This document shows, piece by piece, positions 18,263 through 26,367 of a stretch of 64,000 bases of DNA. The first letter of the stretch is position 1. Each line of letters begins with the position of its first letter. The position numbers and the translations under genes were made by a program. This stretch comes from Actinomarina sp002308095 (lineage in GTDB: Bacteria; Actinomycetota; Acidimicrobiia; Actinomarinales; Actinomarinaceae): assembly GCA_045563135.1 (NCBI GenBank), contig JBJKUL010000001.1, positions 868,001 to 932,000 of the forward strand. Reading direction: 5' to 3'. The notes below the pieces were generated by a model. It was not told the origin of the DNA and searched no databases. It saw only the letters and a list, made by a program, of their open reading frames with translations.

Positions 18263-19270
18263 ATGCGTAGAAGATGGGCGGTAGGTCTAATCTTAATCAG
18301 TATTCTTACTATGGCATGCGGTGGAGCCGCATCCGTAGATGAATATAAAGCTGCATTTGTGTATGTAGGTCCAGCAGACGATGGTGGTTGGTCACAAGCA
18401 CATGATGTAGGTCGACAATATCTAGTAGAACAAACTGGTATCCAAACAGAGTACACAGCTCTGGTACCAGAAGATGCTACAGAATTCAGAACAGTTGCAG
18501 AAGCATATATTGAACAAGGTTACAATATTATCTTTGGAACTACATTCGGATACATAGACGCAATGGCGGAAATGGCTGAAGAATATCCAGATGTTATTTT
18601 CTTACATTGTTCAGGATATCTAAATAACGATACAAACTTTGCAAATTATTTTGGAAAGATGTATCAACCAAGATATCTCTCTGGTCTAGCTGCAGGGGCA
18701 ATGACTGATTCAAATAAAATTGGTTACGTTGCTGCATTTCCTATACCAGAAGTAATCAGAGGAATTAATGCTTTTGCTGCAGGGGTAAATGAAGTGAATC
18801 CTGATGCTACTGTTGAAGTAGTTTGGACATTCACATGGTTTGGTCCAGAAGCAGAGACACAAGCTGCAAATGCACTACTTGAAAAAGGTGCTGATGTACT
18901 TGCTCAACACCAAGATTCCACAGCAACAGGATTAGCTGCCGAAGCTGCTGGTGCAAAATGGATTTCTTACAATACTGCTTATGGACAAGACTCCGCTCCA
19001 GAAGCTTTTGTAACAGCTCCTGTTTGGGACTGGGGTCCATATTATGTAGATGTTGTTGAATCAATAATAGATGGAACTTTCACTACTGAAAGTTACTGGG
19101 GAGGAATGGAAACTGGTTTAGTTTCTCTATACGATCTTTCTTCAGATGTACCATCTGAAACAGCAACATTAATTGCAGAAAAAACTGAGGCAATTATCGA
19201 TGGAACTCTTGAAGTTGCGATAGTTGAAGAAGAATTTATTAGTAACGTTATTGGAACAGTTAATCCATAA
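18263..19270 (+). CDS. BMP-family nucleoside-binding lipoprotein
   Basis: Extracytoplasmic solute-binding protein of the Bmp/PnrA (Med) family, 335 residues. The signal peptide ends in the lipobox LTMAC, with Cys19 as the lipidated residue. The mature start YKAAFVYVGPADDGGWSQAHDVG is the family's opening, with ligand-stacking aromatics and DDGGW. GKMYQPRYLSGLAAGAM, IGYVAAFP and the late DWGPYYVDVV follow. Such proteins usually bind purine or other nucleosides. It is the first gene of a four-gene importer and is followed by a strong hairpin. Confidence 0.9.
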   Translation: MRRRWAVGLILISILTMACGGAASVDEYKAAFVYVGPADDGGWSQAHDVGRQYLVEQTGIQTEYTALVPEDATEFRTVAEAYIEQGYNIIFGTTFGYIDAMAEMAEEYPDVIFLHCSGYLNNDTNFANYFGKMYQPRYLSGLAAGAMTDSNKIGYVAAFPIPEVIRGINAFAAGVNEVNPDATVEVVWTFTWFGPEAETQAANALLEKGADVLAQHQDSTATGLAAEAAGAKWISYNTAYGQDSAPEAFVTAPVWDWGPYYVDVVESIIDGTFTTESYWGGMETGLVSLYDLSSDVPSETATLIAEKTEAIIDGTLEVAIVEEEFISNVIGTVNP

Positions 19271-19281
19271 CTAAATGTGTT

Positions 19282-19313
19282 ACAACGCCCTAATTAAACA
19301 ATTGGGGCGTTGT
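19282..19313 (+). terminator. Strong hairpin between binding protein and ATPase genes
   Basis: A 14-bp stem (19282-19295 with 19300-19313) contains one G-T wobble and a 4-nt AAAC loop; the core is CAACGCCC / GGGCGTTG. No U-tract follows. Its place after the binding-protein stop and before the ATPase start suggests a leaky terminator or 3'-end protector that keeps binding-protein mRNA in excess. Confidence 0.75.
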
Positions 19314-19326
19314 CAACAATCTCTTA

Positions 19327-20823
19327 ATGAATCAAATTATATTAGAAGCTAAAAATATTACTAAATCTTTTGGAAGTATCCATGCGCTAAAAAATGTAGA
19401 TTTTTATTTATATGAATCTAAAATCCATGGACTACTTGGCGAAAATGGTGCGGGTAAATCCTCGTTAATGAATATTCTGTCTGGCATCTATCAGCCTGAA
19501 GTTGGCTCTATCCATATCAATGGAAATAAAGTTAAAAAGCTTAATCCTGATTTTGCTTCAAAACTTGGAATAGGAATGGTTCATCAAGAATTTAGATTAA
19601 TCAATAATTTCAGTATTCAAGATAATCTGACACTCTCCAAAGCAAACATCTATACAGATAATTTTAAAGAAGGTTATGAAAAATACTCTGATATATTTTC
19701 CCTTTCAGCTGACCCTTCAACACCTATCAGTGAATTATCAGTTGGAGAGAAGCAAAAAATAGAAATAATGAAACTTATATTTAATAACAATAAGATAATG
19801 CTTCTAGATGAACCCACAGCTGTGCTAACACCACAAGAGACAAACCAGTTAAAGATTTCTTTAAAAAAACTCTCAAATGAAGATAATAAGACCATTGTTT
19901 TAATTACTCATAAATTAAAAGAAATACAGGAATTTACAGAATCAATATTTGTTCTAAAAGACGGAGTAATGGTAGCTAAAGATCTAGAAACTAAAAATGT
20001 TACTAAAAATGACTTAATTACTCTTATGATGGGTGAGATTAAGCAATCAGATATCAGCAAAGATAACAAGAAAGGTACTGAAAAGCTAATAGTTGAGAAT
20101 ATATATTTTGAAAACATACACTCAAATGTCCCTACCTTAAATAATATTTCACTAAAGATAAAATCTGGTGAAATTTTAGGATTAGCTGGAGTATCTGGAA
20201 ATGGTCAAGTTGAGCTAGCTAATATAATTTCTGGAATAGAAAGGCAGTATTCAGGACAGGTTATAGTCAATGGCAAAAATATATCTAATCAAGGAGTTAA
20301 GGCTCGAAAAAATTTAAATTTGTCATACATACCAGAAAATAGGCTTGGAGTTGGTCTTGCCCCAGGTGTATCAATAATCGACAACTCTGCAGTAAAAGAT
20401 TACTTTAAATCTAAATTTGGCCCTCATCTATCCACCAATAAAATGTTAGATTATTTGAATTTACTCATTACACAGTTTTCAATAAAAGCTCCCGATCCAA
20501 AAGCTGAAGTATCAACTCTTTCTGGTGGCAATATGCAAAAATTACTAATGGGAAGAGAATTGATTTCAAACCCTGAAGTAATTATTGCCGCACAACCAAC
20601 TAGAGGACTCGATATCAATGCTGTAGAAGCTCTACATGATCTGATTGTAAAACAGCGAAACAATGGTTCAGCTATTATGTTGATTTCAGAAGATTTAGAT
20701 GAGTTATTTAAATTGAGTGACAGAATAATTGTTTTGTATGAGGGTCAAATAGTAAAAGAATTTGCAATAGAAGAAGCGGATATTGAGAATGTTGGTCTTG
20801 CAATGGCAGGTTTGAATGAATAA
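19327..20823 (+). CDS. Nucleoside/sugar ABC importer ATPase, two fused ABC domains
   Basis: 498-residue double ABC protein of the simple-sugar/BMP type. The first domain has Walker A GLLGENGAGKSS (about 35-46), signature LSVGEKQKIE and Walker B MLLDEPTAVL. The second has the degenerate P-loop GVSGNGQVEL that is usual for this family, PENRLGVGLAPG, and signature LSGGNMQKLLMGREL. It energises the two permeases that follow and overlaps the first by 8 nt. Confidence 0.94.
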   Translation: MNQIILEAKNITKSFGSIHALKNVDFYLYESKIHGLLGENGAGKSSLMNILSGIYQPEVGSIHINGNKVKKLNPDFASKLGIGMVHQEFRLINNFSIQDNLTLSKANIYTDNFKEGYEKYSDIFSLSADPSTPISELSVGEKQKIEIMKLIFNNNKIMLLDEPTAVLTPQETNQLKISLKKLSNEDNKTIVLITHKLKEIQEFTESIFVLKDGVMVAKDLETKNVTKNDLITLMMGEIKQSDISKDNKKGTEKLIVENIYFENIHSNVPTLNNISLKIKSGEILGLAGVSGNGQVELANIISGIERQYSGQVIVNGKNISNQGVKARKNLNLSYIPENRLGVGLAPGVSIIDNSAVKDYFKSKFGPHLSTNKMLDYLNLLITQFSIKAPDPKAEVSTLSGGNMQKLLMGRELISNPEVIIAAQPTRGLDINAVEALHDLIVKQRNNGSAIMLISEDLDELFKLSDRIIVLYEGQIVKEFAIEEADIENVGLAMAGLNE

Positions 20824-21877
20824 ATATTTATTATCAAAAAAAATAATTATCAATGAACTTTCGACATTTTATTCTTTTTTAATTGGGCTTTCTATTGGAA
20901 TTACTATCGGGTCAATAATTCTTCTTACTCAAGGACAAAATCCTATTGAAGTTTTTTCGCTTATGTTGAAATTATCAATTGGGAGTGTGAAAAGTATTAG
21001 CTCATCTCTAAATAAAGCTACTCCATTAATTCTTGCAGGACTTGGAATCTCAATAATTAATTCTGTTAAGTTATGGAATATTGGTGCTGAAGGTCAAATA
21101 TTTATGGGAGGGATTGCTCTCAACTTTATTTATATTAGCTCTGAAATTTCAAATCCTAATTTGATGATAATATTTTTACTTGCTTCATCCTTTATTGGTG
21201 GAGCAGTTTGTATATTGTTTCCTGCAATTGCAAAAGTGTTGTTTGGAGTAAATGAAATAATTACGACTTTACTTTTTAACTATATTGTTATTGGTTTAAC
21301 TGTTTACTTAGTTAACGGTCCGTGGAAAGATCCCGGTTCTCTAAACTTTCCCGCGGCAGCTTATGTATCCAAGGAAGTTTATTTACCAACAGTTTTTGGA
21401 AGGTTGAGTTACGGTTTCATAATATGTATTTTATGTACCCTTGGTGTCCATTACTTAAAAGAAAAATCTGTATTTGGATATGAGCTTAGAATTGCTGGAG
21501 GTTCTGCATTAACTGCAATTTATGCAGGTATAAATGCAAAACAAAAAGCATTCGTAGCGATGCTAATAGGTGGTGGTTTAGCGGGATTGGCGGGTGGTGT
21601 TGAATTATTAAGCCAGACTCACAGAGTTTCAACTGGGTTATCTCAAGGTTTTGGATATACAGCCATCATTGTTGCTGCAATAACAGGGATGAGACCCTTC
21701 GGAATTTTTTTAGTTGGTTCATTATTTGGCGCACTAACAATTGGGGGCTCTGTTATCCAAACTATGGGAGTAAGTAGCTACATTTCAGATGTTATTCAAG
21801 CTACAACTCTTTTTGGTGCGTTAATAGCCCAATTCTTTTTTACCTACAAGATAATAAGGGTTAGTGAAGATGTTTGA
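20816..21877 (+). CDS. BMP-type ABC importer permease 1
   Basis: 353-residue inner membrane permease of the branched-chain/simple-sugar (BPD_transp_2) class. About nine or ten hydrophobic segments are visible, with the family landmarks LGISIINSVKLWNIGAEGQIFMGG, GVNEIITTLLFNYIV and GGLAGLAGGVELL. It corresponds to the YufP/NupB-type subunit. It is coupled by overlap to the ATPase upstream (8 nt) and the second permease downstream (14 nt). Confidence 0.92.
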   Translation: MNKYLLSKKIIINELSTFYSFLIGLSIGITIGSIILLTQGQNPIEVFSLMLKLSIGSVKSISSSLNKATPLILAGLGISIINSVKLWNIGAEGQIFMGGIALNFIYISSEISNPNLMIIFLLASSFIGGAVCILFPAIAKVLFGVNEIITTLLFNYIVIGLTVYLVNGPWKDPGSLNFPAAAYVSKEVYLPTVFGRLSYGFIICILCTLGVHYLKEKSVFGYELRIAGGSALTAIYAGINAKQKAFVAMLIGGGLAGLAGGVELLSQTHRVSTGLSQGFGYTAIIVAAITGMRPFGIFLVGSLFGALTIGGSVIQTMGVSSYISDVIQATTLFGALIAQFFFTYKIIRVSEDV

Positions 21878-22793
21878 TATTCAATTAATGGGGCTGTTAA
21901 ATGCAACTCTGCAAGCTGCAACTTTACTATTCATTGCTGCTTTGGGTGAACTAATAACGGAAAAATCCGGAATTCTTAATCTTGGCGTAGAGGGCATGAT
22001 ATCAATTGGCGCAGTGACGGGTTTTATGACTGCAATAAATACTGGTAATATATTTCTTTCAGTCTTGGTCGGCATCTTATCTGCATCTATATTTTCATCA
22101 TTGCATGCATTTGTAACAGTTATTCTGAAGCAAGACCAAACTGTTTCAGGATTAATCCTCACAATACTAGGTCTTTCTTTATCTGCTTTGATGGGAAAAA
22201 AATATGTTGGAAAAAAATTACCTGTAAAAATAGAAAGTGTCTTTAACATCGATGAACCGAAAAATATAATTGAAGTTTTTCTAAATCAAAATTACATATT
22301 TTATTTAAGTATTTTTCTAATGATTTTTACTGCTTATCTACTTAAAAAAACTATGTTTGGTAGAAGGCTTGAAGCAGTTGGGGAAGACTCTAAAGCAGCT
22401 GATTCAATGGGATTAAATGTCAATAAAACACAATTTATAGCAACTTGTGTTGGTGGAGGGTTTTCTGGTTTAGCAGGTGTCTACTTAACATTAAGTTATG
22501 TTCCTTATTGGACAGACAATATGACATCAGGACGTGGTTGGATTGCATTAGCACTCGTTATCTTTGGAGGTTGGAAACCTTACAGAACAGCAATTGGAGC
22601 ACTTCTTTTTGGTTTCTTAGAAGCCTTGGTTCCTAGGCTTCAAACTTATGGATTTGAATTAAGTCCATATCTTGTAAAAATAACGCCTTATGCAATCACT
22701 ATAATTATTTTGATAGGGCTTACTATTTATAAGGGTGGCCGAACTGGTGCACCCAGTAATATCGGTATACCATTTTTTAGAGAAAGTAGATAA
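21864..22793 (+). CDS. BMP-type ABC importer permease 2
   Basis: 309-residue partner permease (YufQ/NupC-type). It has GELITEKSGILNLGVEGMISIGAVTG, QTVSGLILTILGLSLSAL, GEDSKAADSMGLNVNKTQFIA (the cytoplasmic coupling loop) and GGGFSGLAGVYL. It completes a binding protein-ATPase-permease-permease importer. The next gene is pyrR, 44 nt downstream, which makes a nucleoside substrate attractive though unproven. Confidence 0.92.
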   Translation: MKMFDIQLMGLLNATLQAATLLFIAALGELITEKSGILNLGVEGMISIGAVTGFMTAINTGNIFLSVLVGILSASIFSSLHAFVTVILKQDQTVSGLILTILGLSLSALMGKKYVGKKLPVKIESVFNIDEPKNIIEVFLNQNYIFYLSIFLMIFTAYLLKKTMFGRRLEAVGEDSKAADSMGLNVNKTQFIATCVGGGFSGLAGVYLTLSYVPYWTDNMTSGRGWIALALVIFGGWKPYRTAIGALLFGFLEALVPRLQTYGFELSPYLVKITPYAITIIILIGLTIYKGGRTGAPSNIGIPFFRESR

Positions 22794-22837
22794 CTAAGCA
22801 TTTTTCTGTAGATTTGCTACTATGAAAATGACTTTAA

Positions 22838-23344
22838 ATGATACCTGTGAGTATCGAAAGGAATGTCATGGACATAAACAAAACTCTTTACAGGGTTTCT
22901 AAAGAAATTATTGAATCAGAAATAATTAATCCATTAATAATTGGAATTCCAAGAAGAGGTGATCATCTTGCTAAACGTATTTCTGATAACTTAGTCAGTT
23001 TAAAATACTCTCATGATTTAGATACAGTCAACTATAAGTCTTTCAGGGATGATTTAGAGTATGAAGATAATAAAGCTCCACTTATTGTAAATCCTGAAAA
23101 TCGTGATGTAATTTTGATAGACGATGTCATCTACACAGGAAGAACTCTTAGAGCTTCAATAGAAGCTGTTATATATTCTGGAAGAGCTCAATCCATATCC
23201 GTTGCATGCTTAATTGATAGAGGTCATAGAGAACTTCCTATCTCTCCAAAATTCATTGGAAAAAATATACCTACTAGTGAGAGTGAATATGTAAATGTAT
23301 ATTTAAGTGAACTTGATGGCAGAGATGAGGTTGAGGTAAGTTGA
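22838..23344 (+). CDS. pyrR: PyrR, pyrimidine operon regulator / uracil phosphoribosyltransferase
   Basis: 168-residue PyrR family protein: mRNA-binding attenuator and weak uracil PRTase. The PRPP loop is VILIDDVIYTGRTLRA, with the PyrR-specific SVACLIDRGHRELPISPKFIGKNIPT near the end. The start at 22838 keeps the usual V-D-x-x-x-I-R-like opening (ERNVMDINKTLYRVSKEIIE); an ATG at 22868 would remove it. It heads the pyr operon. I looked for a PyrR-binding stem-loop in the 44-nt leader and did not find a convincing one. Confidence 0.92.
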   Translation: MIPVSIERNVMDINKTLYRVSKEIIESEIINPLIIGIPRRGDHLAKRISDNLVSLKYSHDLDTVNYKSFRDDLEYEDNKAPLIVNPENRDVILIDDVIYTGRTLRASIEAVIYSGRAQSISVACLIDRGHRELPISPKFIGKNIPTSESEYVNVYLSELDGRDEVEVS

Positions 23345-24222
23345 TGAATCATTTACTAGATTTTAAGAATATGAATCAGGAAGAAGCATCAAAGATTTTA
23401 GAAACGACAACAAAAATAAACGGTGGAGAGCAATATCAGGCACAAGGGCATACCGTAATTAAATTTGAAGAACCTTCAACGAGAACTAAGGTTTCTTTTA
23501 CAATAGCTGCACAAAAACTGGGCTTAGATTTAATTTTATTAGAAGATGAAAATTCATCACAAACAAAAGGTGAATCTCTTGAGCATGAAATTCAGACTCT
23601 TATCTCACTAGGAGTAGAGTCTCTTGTTGTACGAACTGGTAAAGACAATATAGAGGAATATCGAAAATTTGAAAATATCTCAATTATTAGCGCTGGTTTT
23701 GGAGCCATTTCTCATCCAACTCAGTCTATTTTAGATATTTCAACATTAATAAAATACAAAAAACTAAAGGGTACAGTTCCTCTTATATTTATTGGAGACA
23801 TCAGACACTCGAGGGTTTATTCTTCCACCAAAGAATTACTAAATTTACTTGGCTTTAAGGTTGGTATATTTGCACCAGATTTTTTCCTGCCAGATGAAGA
23901 TGATGGTTGCTATATTTTTTCAAGTTGGGATGAAGTTATTGATTCAAATTCTTCGATTAATTTACTCCGTGTTCAAAAAGAAAGAATTAGTAATATTGAT
24001 GATTATGATCTTGATGACTACATAAATTCTTTTCAACTTACAGATAAAATTTTAGAAAAAACCAATCCTGATTTTCTAGTGATGCACCCAATGCCCATGA
24101 ACATTGGTATTGAAATATCTCAAGAAGCATCTGCAAATAATAGATTTAAATACCTAGATCAACTTTCATTCGCTATCCCATCTAGAATATCTAGCTATCT
24201 GTATGGTTTAGGTAAAATTTAA
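23341..24222 (+). CDS. pyrB: Aspartate carbamoyltransferase catalytic subunit
   Basis: Condenses carbamoyl phosphate and aspartate, step 2 of UMP synthesis. Its 293 residues are a little below the usual 305-310. The carbamoyl-phosphate motif is FEEPSTRTKVSF, with SLGVESLVVRTGKDN, the HPTQSILDISTL motif and GDIRHSRV also present. The C-terminal part is MHPMPMNIGIEIS instead of the common HPGPxNRGVEI, so Pro-Gly is replaced. It overlaps pyrR by 4 nt and pyrC by 1 nt. No pyrI is present, as expected outside enterics. Confidence 0.94.
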   Translation: MMNHLLDFKNMNQEEASKILETTTKINGGEQYQAQGHTVIKFEEPSTRTKVSFTIAAQKLGLDLILLEDENSSQTKGESLEHEIQTLISLGVESLVVRTGKDNIEEYRKFENISIISAGFGAISHPTQSILDISTLIKYKKLKGTVPLIFIGDIRHSRVYSSTKELLNLLGFKVGIFAPDFFLPDEDDGCYIFSSWDEVIDSNSSINLLRVQKERISNIDDYDLDDYINSFQLTDKILEKTNPDFLVMHPMPMNIGIEISQEASANNRFKYLDQLSFAIPSRISSYLYGLGKI

Positions 24223-25277
24223 TGAAACTTAATAGTTTTCTAGACATGCATACTCATACGAGATATCCAGGTAAATCATTTGTTAAGGAATTAGATATTG
24301 AAAAAGCCGCGAAAAATGGTGGGTATAGTGAAATATTAGCAATGCCAAACTCAGTAAAAATCATTGATAGCATTGAGGCCCTTATGGAAGCACGAGAGGT
24401 TGATAAAAAACTAGATATAAAAATACACAGAACAGGATCTTTAACTAAAGGTCTACAGGGTAAAGAGCCAATAGATTATAGAGAATTCATTGCACAAGGT
24501 GTTTTTGCATTTACTGATGATGGACTTTCTTTAGTAGACGATAATTTAGCTGAATTAATTTTTAAAACCATAAAGAATGAAGATGGCGCAGTCTTTCAAC
24601 ATTGCGAAAAAAATTGTCATACTTCTCCAGGTGATATTGCTCCTCCTAACGACGGTGAACTTTTAACACCCATTCACTCATCTGAAGAAACTGAAATATT
24701 ACAAAGAGATCTTCATTTAGTAGCAAAATATGGAACTAGATATCACGCACAACATTTATCGACAAAGGAAAGTGTAAATTTAATCAGAGATGCTAAATTA
24801 AACAACCTTCCGGTAACTGCAGAGGTAACTCCTCATCACATACTTATTAATAATAAAAATATAGATACATCAAATGGGAAGTATAAAATGTACCCCCCTA
24901 TTAGAACATCTAGCGATCAAGTTGCTCTTATAGAAGGACTGAAAGATGGAACTATTGATGTAATATCGACTGATCATGCTCCTCACACAATTGAAAGCAA
25001 GCAAGCAAATTTTAAAGAAGCAGCCAGAGGAGTTGTTGGATTAGAATCAGCATTTCCAATGTTGTATTCATCAGAAATGTTTGAATTGAATGAATTAGTC
25101 ATGTATTTAGATATAAATCCAAGAAAAATTCTATCAGAATTAGGTTACAACTTAAATAATTCAAATAGTTTTGAGTGGAAATCTTGTAATAAAAAATTCT
25201 ACACTAATTCAAATCCAAAAAATTCTTTATTCGAAGGGATGGAAACCTTATTAGAGACAAGTGGTGTCTATGTATAA
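24222..25277 (+). CDS. pyrC: Dihydroorotase, N-terminally short
   Basis: Closes carbamoyl aspartate to dihydroorotate. The metal motif DMHTHTRYPG begins at residue 8, whereas class I dihydroorotases normally carry about 50 residues (part of a beta-sandwich) before it; those are missing here. Downstream landmarks are AMPNS, FTDDG (an Asp where other subclasses have a carboxylated Lys), AEVTPHH, the YPPIRT stretch and STDHAPH. Its 351 residues against about 425 reflect streamlining at both ends. It is placed between pyrB and carA in one reading run. Confidence 0.92.
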   Translation: MKLNSFLDMHTHTRYPGKSFVKELDIEKAAKNGGYSEILAMPNSVKIIDSIEALMEAREVDKKLDIKIHRTGSLTKGLQGKEPIDYREFIAQGVFAFTDDGLSLVDDNLAELIFKTIKNEDGAVFQHCEKNCHTSPGDIAPPNDGELLTPIHSSEETEILQRDLHLVAKYGTRYHAQHLSTKESVNLIRDAKLNNLPVTAEVTPHHILINNKNIDTSNGKYKMYPPIRTSSDQVALIEGLKDGTIDVISTDHAPHTIESKQANFKEAARGVVGLESAFPMLYSSEMFELNELVMYLDINPRKILSELGYNLNNSNSFEWKSCNKKFYTNSNPKNSLFEGMETLLETSGVYV

Positions 25278-26367
25278 AAAAGTTTTATTGGTAAATGAAG
25301 GTGGGAAAGAATTTACCGGATGGACAACTGATGACTTTAATCCAACTACTGGTGAGTTAATTTTCAATACTGCAATGACAGGTTTTGTTGAGATTCTTAG
25401 TGATCCCTCTTATATCAATCAAATAATAACCTTTACATCCTCACACATAGGAAACTACGGGCTTTCTGTGGAAGATTTCGAATCAGAAAAACCGAGAGTA
25501 AATGGAGCTATTGGAAATAGCTTTACTGAAAATCCTTCATCGTGGAGATCAGAACAATCAATTACTTCTTGGTTAAATGAATATGAAATACCCTACTCAG
25601 GAGGATTTGATGTTCGGTCAATCACTTCATACTTAAGAGATTTTGGTTCAGGTATGTTCGCTATGGGTACTGACATTCAAGCAAAAGATTTAATGGACTT
25701 GCTTGATAAATCAGTGGATATCATTGGAGATAACTCCGCATTAACGGCTGGGCGAGGTACTTACGAGACAGAATCCATGCAAGAAATGATTGGAATCATG
25801 GACTTAGGAGCTAAGCAGAGCATAGTTAATGTGATCGAAGAAAAAGGCTTTAAAACATTGCTTCTAAATCCTGAAATTACTGCTGATCAAATTCTTTCGA
25901 TGAATCTCAGTGGGTTAGTCATTTCAAATGGTCCAGGAGATCCTAGGGCACTATCGGGAGTTATAAATACAGTTAATGATTTAATTGGAAAAATACCACT
26001 TTTTGGTATCTGTTTAGGGCACCAAATTTTGAGTCTTGCATGTGGGCTAAGTGTTTCGAAACTAAATTTTGGACATCATGGCTCAAATCATCCAGTCAAA
26101 GTTACCGGAATCAAGAATGCTCTAATTACATCTCAAAACCACGGCTTCTCTGTAGATTTCAAAGGTCTTAAACAGGAACATTCAAAATATGGAAGCATTG
26201 AGCAATATGCTGTAAATCTAAATGACGGAAGTAATGAAGGTATTTCCATTTGGGATTCAAATGCTTATTCAGTCCAATTTCACCCCGAGTCCGGACCAGG
26301 TACATCGGATGGGTTGAAACTATTTGATCCTTTTTTTGAAATGATTGGAAAAAAAATTGGTGTTTGA
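25270..26367 (+). CDS. carA: Carbamoyl phosphate synthase small subunit
   Basis: Glutamine amidotransferase that supplies ammonia to CarB. ATG at 25270 gives MYKKVLLVNEGG; the frame is open to 25261. The N-terminal CarA domain has FNTAMTGFVEILSDPSY and the GATase class I domain has NGPGDPR. The nucleophile Cys is in FGICLGHQILSLA (about 247), and the catalytic His-Glu in VQFHPESGPG. It overlaps pyrC by 8 nt and carB by about 8-23 nt. Confidence 0.95.
   Translation: MYKKVLLVNEGGKEFTGWTTDDFNPTTGELIFNTAMTGFVEILSDPSYINQIITFTSSHIGNYGLSVEDFESEKPRVNGAIGNSFTENPSSWRSEQSITSWLNEYEIPYSGGFDVRSITSYLRDFGSGMFAMGTDIQAKDLMDLLDKSVDIIGDNSALTAGRGTYETESMQEMIGIMDLGAKQSIVNVIEEKGFKTLLLNPEITADQILSMNLSGLVISNGPGDPRALSGVINTVNDLIGKIPLFGICLGHQILSLACGLSVSKLNFGHHGSNHPVKVTGIKNALITSQNHGFSVDFKGLKQEHSKYGSIEQYAVNLNDGSNEGISIWDSNAYSVQFHPESGPGTSDGLKLFDPFFEMIGKKIGV

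Noticed and set aside
22794..22837. PyrR-responsive attenuator in the pyrR leader
   Set aside because: The 44-nt gap has no convincing stem-loop or PyrR-binding consensus; regulation may be translational or absent.
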